A DNA stretch of 64,000 nt from Hepsetus odoe (Eukaryota > Chordata > Actinopteri > Characiformes > Hepsetidae). The DNA is taken from NCBI GenBank assembly GCA_017165825.1, contig CM029368.1:1746634-1810633 (forward strand), in the 5' to 3' direction. Below the pieces are notes generated by a model that saw only the letters and a program-made list of their open reading frames with translations, ran no database searches and had not been told where the DNA came from. Below are positions 56,301-64,000 of this stretch, in pieces. A program made the translations under genes and the position numbers. Numbering within the stretch: position 1 is the stretch's first letter; every line of letters starts with the position of its first letter.

Positions 56301-59300
56301 GCTTGTGGTGAGAGAAGATATGAAGGTGGTCGGTTTGATGGAGGAAGATGCAGAAGACAGGAAGACATGGAGATGGTTGATCTGCTGTGGCGACCCCTAA
56401 ATGGGAGCAGCCAGAAGAAGAAGAAGAAAAAGAAGGTAAGCAGACCAGCATGTTGAGCGGTGTTTTAACTCTTTTCGTGGTAACAAAAGAACAATCAGTC
56501 TATCACTAACTTTTAAAATCTTGCGCAGATAGAACACGAATAAAGTTTGATGAAGTGAAAAACCTGAACCGAGCGAAACGGCCATTTCTGACATGGGGAT
56601 TAATCTCCAAACAATCCAGAAACTGAAAGTGAAACTGGCTAAGCAACTGGTTCATAAGAGATAATGTCACAAAATTGTAAGAAATTACAAGCATTACAGT
56701 AATATATTGATGTTCTCAGCCTCTCTCTTGTTTGTGTCCATCATTTCTAATTTTGTTTCTTTTTAACCTGCATCATCATCATCATCATCTCAGCTCATCT
56801 TCTGCTAGGGGTCACCACAGCGCATCATCTGTCTCCATTCCTTCCTGTCCTCTGCATCTTCCTCTTTCTCTCACCACATCCAAAAACCTTCTCTTTGGTC
56901 TTCCTCTTTTCCTCTTATCTGCAGGTTCATCCTTAACGATCTTCTCCACGTCTCTCCTCTGGACGTGTCCAAACCAACACAACATTGCTTCTCTAACATT
57001 GTCTCTAAACTGTCCAACCTGAGCCGTCCCTCTAATATACTCACTTCTAATTCCGTCCATCCTCGTCCCTCTCAACACTAATCTCAGCATCTTTAACTCT
57101 GACACTTCCAGCGCCGCCTCCTGTCTCCTGTATCCTTGCTGGTCTCACTACCATCTCCAAGCCGTACAACTTAGCTGGACCCACTACTGTCCTGTAAACC
57201 TTTCCTTCCACTCTTGCTGGTACGCATCTTTCACAGATCACTCCTGTCACTCTTCTGCACCCATTCCAACCTGCCTGCACTCTCTTCTTCTCTTCTCTTC
57301 CCCGAGTATTTAAACTCCTCCAGCTCACACTCCTCCACCTCACACTCATGTGTTCTTTACATCATATAACCTCCATATGAGACCCCAACTCCTCCTCCTG
57401 GAGGTTGAAGAGTTTCTCTGGACCATATCACGTGTTTTTAACGGATTTGTTCCACAGAAACACATTTCACAGAACTTCTGCCCTCAAGCCTTCATTATAG
57501 CCAGCCTTCAGCTCTTGGTTCAGGGAACAAGTTTGAAATAATGTGTTAATCGGTCAGATTACGCAGATATAAACCAGGGCCAAATCATATTCCTCTCTGA
57601 AATCTCTGAACATCATGTGCTGCAACATAAAGCCAGGAAATCAAGACAATATGGACAGCGTTCATATGCAAACGGAGGCACATTCGTGGACGAGCGAGGA
57701 GAAGTTTGATCAAAAGGCTGAGCACATGCACGTCACTAAACACAAGTGCAAATCTGCTCGTCTGATGCTTCCATTTGTCTGCAATCCGTTCCCAAGCTCA
57801 TCCGCTGCCTTTTAATGAACGTCTTTATTCATTAGCTGCTGTTCGATCGTCATGCAGATTGATTGCACTTCCATGCTTCCACTCGACCGCACAGAGGAGT
57901 GTGTGTGTTTTACCACAGCGTATATTTCCAGCCGGCGGCAGTGTTCGCAGTGGTAGGAGTCCTGCCTGTAGGGCAGGTGTCGGGACAGGAGGCCCAGCAC
58001 CGCTGTGCTGAACGCCGCACTCACCAGGTGAACCACCAGAGTCGTTTTTACCTTCACACAGAGGAACAATCAGTGAGCAGGCCAGCATCCTGCTGTGGTT
58101 CCCGCTAAAATGAAACTATTCAGCAGTTTAAGCATTTAACTAAGCGCTTAATTAACACTTAATTACTAACTAGAACTATTACATACATATGTATAACTAT
58201 TATCTACGATGGGCTGGCGACCTGTCCAGGGTGTCCCCCGTCTTTCGCCCTGTGTGAGCTGGGATGGACTCCAGCACTCCCCCGCGACCCCGTTTGGGAC
58301 AAGCGGCAGAAAATGACTGACTGTATAACTGTTATAACATATATACATATTATAACTATTAGTTAACTATTACTACAATAACTACAGCTAAATATAATTA
58401 TAACTATATTAATTACTATAACTCTGTTTAATTAAGCATTTCAGCATTTTAAACTATTACTAACTATAACCATTACATTTATTCATATAACTATTATAAA
58501 ATATATTACTATTATAACTATATTACACTATAATACTATATATTATACTATAATAACTATATTATAATTATAACTATTAACTATTATAACTATGATTAGT
58601 ATTAATTATATCATATTATATCATCTTATTATACTAGCTATAATGAAAATAAACTGTATTATCACTATAACTATTTAACTAAGCATTTAATTAAGCATTT
58701 CAGCATTTTAACTAATCGTCAGCAGTCATGGGCACGGCACCTTGCTCAAGGGTACCTCAGGGCAACCTACTGGTCCAGGATTCGAACCCATGACCTTCCA
58801 ATACTGGGGTCAACTTCCTAACCACTAGCTACTGTGTCGAACATTATTTATAGTTAAAAATTGTTAATAAAAGACAATTAAACGCTATTTTCAGGAGCAC
58901 ATCAACAAGGTACAGATTTAGACTTCTAGCCTTCTATAGGGATGAGGCCCCATAATCTGAAGGTTGTGGGTTTGAATCCTAGACGAGAAGGTTGCCCTGA
59001 GGTTACCTTGAGCAAGGTAACGTCCCCATCATTGCTTCACGGACGCTGGATATGTCCGCCCCCTGCTGGACAGTGTGTGTGGGTTAAATAGAGAAGATGG
59101 TTTTGGTTGTGGTTCACTGTGTGTTCACAATGACACATAGTCACTTTCACTTTCAAATCCGTTTTTGAGACTCACCCAGAAAAGAGAGAGGAACCTGCCA
59201 GCATGGATCAGGATGGAGCCGGACCCCAGCAGCTACAGAAACAGAGCAGAGAGTTCATCAACCCTGAACATCTACACCCGTTACAACTACTCCACTAAAT

Positions 59301-61376
59301 AAAAGGACTAATAATAAAGAAGGACAACGCCGTACACAGGACATACTTCAGGACCAGAGTTAGGAACCTGTGGAACAGGTCATTTTGAACTTGTAGTAAT
59401 GTGTTGTGAACAAGCATTCATGATTTCGTACTTTGGAAACTTCAGAGATCTTAAAACAGAACACCTCCCAGTGCCCCTGTTCACTCCTGCCTGTCCTCCT
59501 TCAGCTTCCACCACTTGATCCTCGACTCTGTCCACACTTTCCTCCTCTTCTTGACCTCCAAGGTCATCCTACAGACCACCATCCTATCCTGTTTAGCTAC
59601 ACTCTCCTGTCACTACACTGTGTCTCCAATCTCCTTCAGACTGACCCTCCAGCAAAGGATCCACCTGTGAGCATCTTCCTCCACTCTTATACGTCACGCT
59701 GTGCTCCTCCCTCTTCTTCAAATAAGTATTAACTACAGACATTTCCATCCTTTTCACAAAATCTACAACCATCTGACACCATGCCTACCCATCACCTCCT
59801 CATCACCTCTGTTCCTTCACCAACATGACCATTCAAATCTGCACCAATCATCACTCTCTCTCCCCTGGGTACACTCTCTATCACTTCATCTAACTCACTC
59901 CACAATTCTTTTCATTGTCCACATGTTGATTTGGCAAAGGTTTTACACCGGATGCCCTTCCTGACGTAACCCTCCCCATTTATCCAGGCTTGGGACCGAC
60001 ACTGGCTTCTGCATCCCTAGTGGCTGGGTTGAGTCTGTGGTTGGAGTTCATTAAAAGGTTTTAAGTTTATGCATCTTCTTCAAGATAGATTTAGGTCTTT
60101 CCCTGTCCTTTTTTTATCAAAATGTGTAATCATTCAATGTGTCAAATATGCAAAATTAGAGAAAATGTCGTCTTCTTTTTTTGGCTGCTCTCATTTAGGG
60201 GTCCACACAGCGGATCATCTGTCTCCATTTCTTCCGGTCCTCTGCATCTTCCTCCTTCAAACCGACCACCTGCATGTCCTCTCTCACCACGTCCATAAAC
60301 CTCCTCATTGGTCTTCCTCTTCTCCTTTTTCCTGGTAGTTCCATCTTCAACATCCCCAATATAATCCTCGTCTCTCCTCTGGACGTGTCCAAGCCAACGC
60401 AACCTTGCTTCTCTAACTTTGTCTTCAAACGTCCAACCCTGATCTGTCCCTCTAATACACTCATTTCTAATCCTGTCCGTCCTCGTAACAGCCAATGAAC
60501 ATCTCAGCATCTTTAACTCCTCCAGCTCCACCTCCTGTCTTTTCATCAGTGCCACCATCTCCAACCCGTACAACATAGCTGGTCTCACTACTGTTCTGTA
60601 AATCTAAATGAGAAAATGTCTAATGTGGATAAAGCTTCCACTCGTAAATGATTCATCAATGATGAAGAAGCTCACCTGCACTACAATAATCACGACTACG
60701 ATCATGTCAGGAGTGAAGTGGACCTCATAGTAGATCTGAAGGATGGAGATGCTCAAGCACAGACACAGAACAGCGATAATTATCTGGATTGACTGAAAGA
60801 CACAGGAGATGAGACACTTAACACGCAAATTCATCAAATTTCCAAAAAGAAGCAAGAAATTCACTCATCACAGAAAATTTATATATATAAATTAATGGAT
60901 ATATACATACACACACACACACACACACACTGTTATATATAATTCTGAATAATATTATTATATAATATTAATATTATTATTATTACTCAAAATACATCTA
61001 GTGAATTAAGGTAAAGTGAGGGAATCCAGATAAAAAAATAATTCTAAAAATTAATAACAAGCTGTTTGTTAAAAAAAAAAACACTCAAAATCAATTTAAT
61101 TTTATTACAAATTAAAGGATTGCCCATGCATTCGTGCATTTTTCACATTTCACCATTATATAAATTGATCCAAACCGGAAACAGTGGGATCATTAGAAAC
61201 ACCTCTGTCTTTTATGTATTAAAATCTATGCATTATCTTAGACTAATGTGGTGTGGAGAGCAGCGAATCACCCCCAGGGCCTTGGGCTCCATCTTCTGGA
61301 AGGTTTTCACCTGCCAGGGAGTCAGGTTTCCTGCAGGGGGCGTTGGACCCTGACTCTTAGCTGTGATCCCCATCAT
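50334..61376 (-). CDS. MS4A/CD20-like four-span membrane protein (eight coding exons)
   Basis: MS4A proteins are tetraspan proteins of the plasma membrane or endosomes, often in immune cells, that modulate receptor signalling or ion flux. Minus-strand exons: 61376-61272, 60792-60676, 59232-59176, 58051-57914, 52117-52067, 51632-51516, 50849-50790 and 50459-50334. Every exon is a multiple of three with phase-0 GT/AG junctions, giving 256 aa. The N-terminal cytosolic part ends in the family phrase EPKALG followed by SIQIII. Span 1 is ~38-55, span 2 ~64-84 (with SGSILIHAG, compare the family SGSLSIAA), span 3 ~97-117 (VVHLVSAAF). A large loop with CEHC and three more Cys follows, then span 4 ~158-185. 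The cytosolic tail is Pro/Glu-rich and ends DSIAEV. The start could be either of two adjacent Met codons. TMEM176-type relatives are the main alternative. The specific MS4A member is not assignable. Confidence 0.82.
50669..50690. repeat. ATT microsatellite in MS4A-like intron 7
   Basis: About seven ATT units. Confidence 0.8.
50880..51155. repeat. GATGAGGTGAGA-type purine-rich repeat in MS4A-like intron 6
   Basis: Irregular tandem words GATGAGGTGAGA, GAGGTAAGATGAGG and GAGTTAAGAGGTGGTGAG form a purine-rich tract of about 275 bp. A ~120-bp higher-order duplication is visible (GAAAGTAAGATGAGGTGAGA and GAAGTAAGATGAGGTGAGAG). Confidence 0.85.
52432..52621 (+). mobile_element. SINE family A, 5'-truncated, in MS4A-like intron 4
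   Basis: Starts at CAGTAGGTTGCCCTGAGGTA, then GCAAGGTACCGTCCCCGTCA, CGGGCGCTTTCAATAGCTGC and a GACAAGGGTTGTCACTTTCA tail. Confidence 0.85.
52691..53592 (-). mobile_element. Dispersed inverted-repeat element with two 69-bp units and an L2-like insert
   Basis: The left terminus CTCTGTGCAAAAGTCTTGAG (52691) is answered by an inverted right terminus CTCGGGACTTTTGCACAG near 53572-53590. Between them are two full 69-bp units (52770-52915), GGTTAATCCACACAGTGATC and the L2-like fragment. This is the most complete member of the family in the window, about 0.9 kb. No transposase frame. Confidence 0.65.
52983..53350 (+). mobile_element. Degenerate L2-type LINE fragment
   Basis: The sequence reads, with frame breaks, as the downstream part of an L2-like reverse transcriptase. 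LGVTFDNKLSFSS is near the start, followed by frameshifted remnants of the LLAGLP and LQxIQNAAAR blocks (GGTGGGTCTTCCATTGAAGG, GGATGCTGCTGCAAGATGA) and the LWLQV-like helix region. Strongly decayed. Confidence 0.6.
53876..53978 (+). mobile_element. SINE family A fragment
   Basis: TGAGGTTACCTTGAGCATGA, CACCATCACTGTTTCCTGGG and GCTGGATGGTATGCGTGGGT; both ends lost. Confidence 0.65.
54105..54515 (-). mobile_element. RTE-type LINE 3' end, long open stretch
   Basis: A minus-strand frame (54129-54563) stays open through ELKMLRCSLGVTRMDRIRNE, REARLCWFGRVQRRDEEYIR, KRRFMDVVREDMQVVGL and ends near RMICCGDS. Its 3' end on the minus strand is the AGCCAAAAGAAGAAGAAG tail. This is one of the best preserved C-termini in the window. 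Confidence 0.85.
54600..55260. other. MS4A-like intron 4, no element recognised
   Basis: A 137-codon minus-strand open frame (54576-54989) lies here. It shows no motif I recognise and no exon-like context. Confidence 0.4.
55264..55371 (+). mobile_element. SINE family A, 5' half
   Basis: GATCAGAAGGTCGTGGGTTC (box B), AATCCCAGATCAATAGGTTA and GCAAGGTAACGCCCCCCGTC, then truncated. Confidence 0.8.
55837..55990 (-). mobile_element. SINE family B
   Basis: Reverse copy: GACATTTACAGAGCGACTTC, ACAGGGACAGTCCCCCTGGA, GGATTGGAACCTCAGACCA and ATCACTAGACCACCCACTC. Confidence 0.8.
56265..56430 (+). mobile_element. RTE-type LINE extreme 3' end
   Basis: GAAGACCAAAGAGGAGGTTT, GGAGGAAGATGCAGAAGACA, GATCTGCTGTGGCGACCCCT and a terminal run of AAG repeats after GGGAGCAGCC. 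Only about 165 bp. Confidence 0.85.
56770..57345 (-). mobile_element. RTE-type LINE C-terminal ORF2 fragment
   Basis: Minus-strand reading: LNTRGREEKKRVQAGWNGCR and RVTGVICERCVPARVEGKVY (57047-57349) in one frame, then in another frame SELKMLRLVLRGTRMDGIRS, AMLCWFGHVQRRD and PKRRFLDVVRERG (56812-57105). One frameshift separates the two halves. Left end carries CATCATCATC repeats. Confidence 0.85.
58197..58318 (+). mobile_element. SINE family C, 3' fragment
   Basis: TACGATGGGCTGGCGACCTG, GATGGACTCCAGCACTCCCC and GGGACAAGCGGCAGAAAATG. Flanked by AT-rich CTATTA words. Confidence 0.8.
58320..58690. repeat. AT-rich ACTATTATAACTAT simple repeat
   Basis: Irregular tandem ATAACTATTA and TATTATACTAT words in MS4A-like intron 3. 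Confidence 0.75.
58719..58832 (-). mobile_element. SINE family A fragment
   Basis: CACCTTGCTCAAGGGTACCT, GCAACCTACTGGTCCAGG and ATTCGAACCCATGACCTTCC, then CCTAACCACTAGCTAC at the box A end. Confidence 0.8.
58934..59154 (+). mobile_element. SINE family A
   Basis: TAGGGATGAGGCCCCATAAT, GTTGTGGGTTTGAATCCTAG, GCAAGGTAACGTCCCCATCA, CCCCCTGCTGGACAGTGTGT and ATAGTCACTTTCACTTTC. It ends about 20 bp short of the MS4A-like exon 3 splice donor. Confidence 0.85.
59420..60065 (-). mobile_element. RTE-type LINE endonuclease region fragment
   Basis: On the minus strand the AP-endonuclease domain is legible: ELWSELDEVIESVPRGERVM, then IGADLNGHVGEGTEVM, and further on MSVVNTYFKKREEHSVTYKS then GGRCSQVD, breaking into frameshifts afterwards. 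The right edge carries ACACCGGATGCCCTTCCTGA, a phrase common in fish repeats, and one unit-like stretch of the 41-bp array (60032-60060). Confidence 0.8.
60170..60605 (-). mobile_element. RTE-type LINE 3' end
   Basis: Minus-strand frame 60142-60588 includes PAMLYGLEMVALMKRQEVEL, TRTDRIRNECIRGTDQ, REARLRWLGHVQRRDEDYI, then after a small slip GRRFMD-like residues and EEDAEDRKKWRQMIRCVDP. It sits 70 bp from MS4A-like exon 2. Confidence 0.85.
60907..60931. repeat. CA microsatellite in MS4A-like intron 1
   Basis: About 12 CA units, followed by TATTATTA-rich sequence to about 61000. Confidence 0.8.
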
Positions 61377-61379
61377 ACT

Positions 61380-61910
61380 GGTGGATACTACAGAACACCT
61401 GTTCAAACTGGATGGGGTTTGAGATCAAGGAAGTGGAGGATGGGATGGGTCTGGAGACGAGAGGATAAGTGAGGGGATGGAAATGGAATTTGGGGAAAAA
61501 AGGTCCAGGTGATGGAATTGGAGACCTTTGGAGATGAAGACAGTGAGAGATTATGAGACAGAACAACGTTAAAACAAGATTTCTCCTCATTTAATGTGGA
61601 AATATTTACAATAATTGACAAGGTGCAGAGAAAATACAAACAAAACAAGCCTGACGATGGTGATTGCTAGGGTGTTGCTAAGCAGTTGTCATGGTGCTCC
61701 AGATGGTTGCAAGGGTTTTTAACTGGCGGCTCAATTGGCACTGGTGATATATGGCTGGGTAGAAGATATCATTTCAGCCCAAAGCCAAGATAGTTTTATT
61801 ATCAAAGTACATTTTACAGCTGCTGTCATCACAAAGCAGCGTTACAGAACCCGGTCCGAGAACCTCAAGAGGAACTGAGACTCAGAACAGACAGTCTGTG
61901 CCCTTTAGAT
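61380..61910. other. 5' flank of the MS4A-like gene
   Basis: Likely promoter side by position. No clear TATA box or CpG cluster was seen. 61785-61860 reads in reverse like a fish repeat tail (ACAGCTGCTGTCATCACAAA). Confidence 0.4.
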
Positions 61911-61914
61911 TCTG

Positions 61915-63545
61915 TAGTCGTACATTAAAATGTTTTAAACTGATAGTAGAGTCTGTAGTTGATCATTAAAAGGTTTGAAGCTGATAGTAGAGTCTGTAGT
62001 TGTACATTAAAAGGTTTGAAGCTGATAGTAGAGTCTGTAGTTGGAGTTCATTAAAAGGTTTGAAGCTGATAGTAGAGTCTGTAGTTGATCATTAAAAGGT
62101 TTGAAGCTGATAGTAGAGTCTGTAGTTGTACATTAAAAGGTTTGAAGCTGATAGTAGAGTCTGTAGTTGATCATTAAAAGGTTCTATGCTGATAGTAGAG
62201 TCTGTAGTTGTTCATTAACATTAAAGGTTTCAAGCTGATAGTAGAGTCTGTAGTTGATCATTAAAGGTCTGAAGTTGATATAGTAGAGTCTGTAGTTGGT
62301 CATTAAAAGGTTTGAAGCTGATAGTAGAGTCTGTAGTTGATCATTAAAAGGTTTGAAGCTGATAGTAGAGTCTGTAGTCGGAGTTCATTAAAAGGTTTGA
62401 AGCTGATAGTAGAGTCTGTAGTTGATCATTAAAAGGTTTGAAGCTGATAGTAAAGTCTGTAGTTGATCATTAAAAGGTTTTAAGCTGATAGTAGAGTCTG
62501 TAGTTGATCATTAAAAGGTTTGAAGCTGATAGTAGAGGTCTGTAGTTGATCATTAAAAAGGTTTGAAGCTGATAGTAGAGTCTGTAGTTGTTCATTAAAA
62601 GGTTTGAAGCTGATAGTAGAGTCTGTAGTTGATCATTAAAGGTTTGAAGCTGATAGTAGAGGTCTGTAGTTGGTCATTAAAAGGTTTTTAAGCTGATAGT
62701 AAGTCTGTTGATCATTAAAAAGTTTGAAGCTGATAATGCAGAGTCTGTAGTTGTTCATTAAGGTTTGACTGATAGTAAGTCTGATTGATCATTAAAAAGG
62801 TTTGAAGCTGATAGTAGAGTCTGTAGTTGATCATTAAAAGGTTTTAAGCTGATAGTAGAGTCTGTAGTTGATCATTAAAGGGTTTGAAGCTGATAGTAGA
62901 GTCTGTAGTTGTTCATTAAAAGGTTTGGAGCTGATAGTAGAGTCTGTAGTTGATCATTAAAGGTTTTAGAAGCTGATAGTAGAGTCTGTAGTTGATCATT
63001 AAGGTTTGAAGCTGATAGTAGAGTCTGTAGTTGTTCATTAAAAGGTTTTAAGCTGATAGTAGAGTCTGTAGTCGGAGTTCATTAAAAGGTTTGAAGCTGA
63101 TAGTAGAGTCTGTAGTTGATCATTAAAGGTTTGAAGCTAATTCTGTAGTAGGAGTCTGTAGTTGGAGTTCATTAAAGGTTTGAAGCTGACAGAAATTAGA
63201 GTCTGTAGTTGGAGTTCATTAGAAGGTTCTAAGCTGACAGTAGAGTCTGTAGTCTTTTCATTAAAAGGTTTTAAGCTGATAGTAGAGTCTGTAGTTGGTC
63301 ATTAAGGTTTGAAGCTGATAGTAGAGTCTGTAGTTGTTCATTAAAGGTTTGAAGCTGATAGTAGAGGTCTGTAGTTGATCATTAAAAGGTTTGAAGCTGA
63401 TAGTAGAGTCTGTAGTTGTTCATTAAAAGGTTTGAAGTTGATAGTAGAGTCTGTAGTTGATCATTAAAAGGTTTGAAGTTGATAGTAGAGTCTGTAGTTG
63501 TTCATTAAAAGGTTTGAAGCTGATAGTAGAGTCTGTAGTTGGAGT
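61915..63545 (+). repeat. 1.6-kb array of 41-bp units
   Basis: About forty copies of GAGTCTGTAGTTGATCATTA plus AAAGGTTTGAAGCTGATAGTA. Variants alternate GTTGATCATTA, GTTGTTCATTA, GTTGTACATTA and GTTGGAGTTCATTA. Single-base length slips are frequent in the A and G runs. Confidence 0.95.
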
Positions 63546-63732
63546 TGATTTATGGTTTCATTTTGTGAAATTCTTGTTGGTAGATTTCTTTTCGCTTTGT
63601 GGAATTGAAATAGTTTCATGTTTGCACTTTGTTTATTAATTAAAACGAAAACATAACAAATAAAATTCTTTCATCACATCTCTAAGCAACGACCCTTTAA
63701 TAAGCTCTTTGACGTTTTTGATTCAGCAATGC

Positions 63733-63740
63733 TGACGTCA
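63733..63740. promoter_or_regulatory. Perfect TGACGTCA (CRE-type) site
   Basis: Full palindromic cAMP-response-element sequence, 21 bp before the hairpin at 63761. Function unknown; a chance match is possible. Confidence 0.35.
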
Positions 63741-63760
63741 TCACACCACTGGACTTTTAT

Positions 63761-63819
63761 AGTTCCACCTTAAATGTGCTGGTGCCCTCACCGTGCACTG
63801 TCCCATTTAAGGTGGAACT
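63761..63819. repeat. Inverted repeat with 16-bp perfect arms
   Basis: The left arm AGTTCCACCTTAAATG (63761-63776) is perfectly complementary to CATTTAAGGTGGAACT (63804-63819). The loop adds further pairing: GTGC with GCAC and GGTG with CACC, leaving a tiny CCCT centre. Confidence 0.85.
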
Positions 63820-64000
63820 GAAAATTCATTTTTGATCTCTTTCTGAATTAATTAGTAATAATAATAATAATAACAAAAAAATCAACACACAGTGTTTTAA
63901 AGCCTAGTTTCTTTAATGCACTAAAGGAACCATAAGCCAATCTTTATGCAGCCTAGACTGGACATGAAGACCGAGAACATGGACATCACCACACCTCCAA
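63820..64000. other. Right edge, no gene recognised
   Basis: A short AAT run near 63858-63872; otherwise nothing identifiable before the window ends. Confidence 0.5.

Overview
The window looks like vertebrate, almost certainly teleost fish, nuclear DNA. It has long introns with GT/AG splice sites, very heavy micro- and minisatellite content, and several tRNA-derived SINE families, Tc1/mariner relics and RTE-type LINE ends that are typical of ray-finned fish. I see no bacterial operons, no CRISPR array and no complete virus. A placement near catfish/characin-type fish is only a guess from repeat style.

Three protein-coding genes can be assembled from exons whose splice phases agree. (1) A minus-strand gene for RNA polymerase III subunit RPC7-like (polr3gl) has its start at 22668 and stop at 16964. 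It has six coding exons and an inferred 5' UTR exon near a CpG-rich segment at 23.4-23.6 kb with two CACGTG boxes. The model gives 200 aa and lacks the conserved DWRRLP segment normally found in this family. (2) A plus-strand transmembrane mucin (27754-35512, 651 aa, seven coding exons plus an inferred spliced 3' UTR exon ending near 37.98 kb) strongly resembles MUC1 in its SEA domain, GVPGW membrane-entry motif and tyrosine motifs in the tail. However, its Thr/Asn-rich mucin domain lies between the SEA domain and the membrane, not before the SEA domain. (3) A minus-strand four-membrane-span MS4A/CD20-like gene (start 61376, stop 50334) has eight coding exons and encodes 256 aa.

Layout: 1-16 kb is gene-free as far as I can see and holds SINEs, LINE fragments, microsatellites and a degenerate GTTCTAGATAGTG repeat. 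16.96-23.6 kb is polr3gl, with a 2.3 kb AT-rich minisatellite in intron 2. 23.6-27.4 kb is packed with SINEs and a Tc1 relic carrying a nested SINE. 27.4-38 kb is the mucin gene. 38-50 kb is repeat-rich intergenic DNA with a 1.5 kb array of 29-bp units and a 0.54 kb Tc1-type element with long inverted repeats. 50.3-61.4 kb is the MS4A-like gene, its introns filled with LINE, SINE and inverted-repeat elements. 61.9-63.5 kb is a 1.6 kb array of 41-bp units, followed by a hairpin and a TGACGTCA site near the right end.

Nothing suggests that the three genes form one functional unit. The most notable biology is the rearranged MUC1-like mucin, the missing conserved exon of polr3gl, and a dispersed element family with an internal 69-bp variable repeat. 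All exon calls come from reading splice sites, frames and remembered family motifs. No alignment or database search was run.
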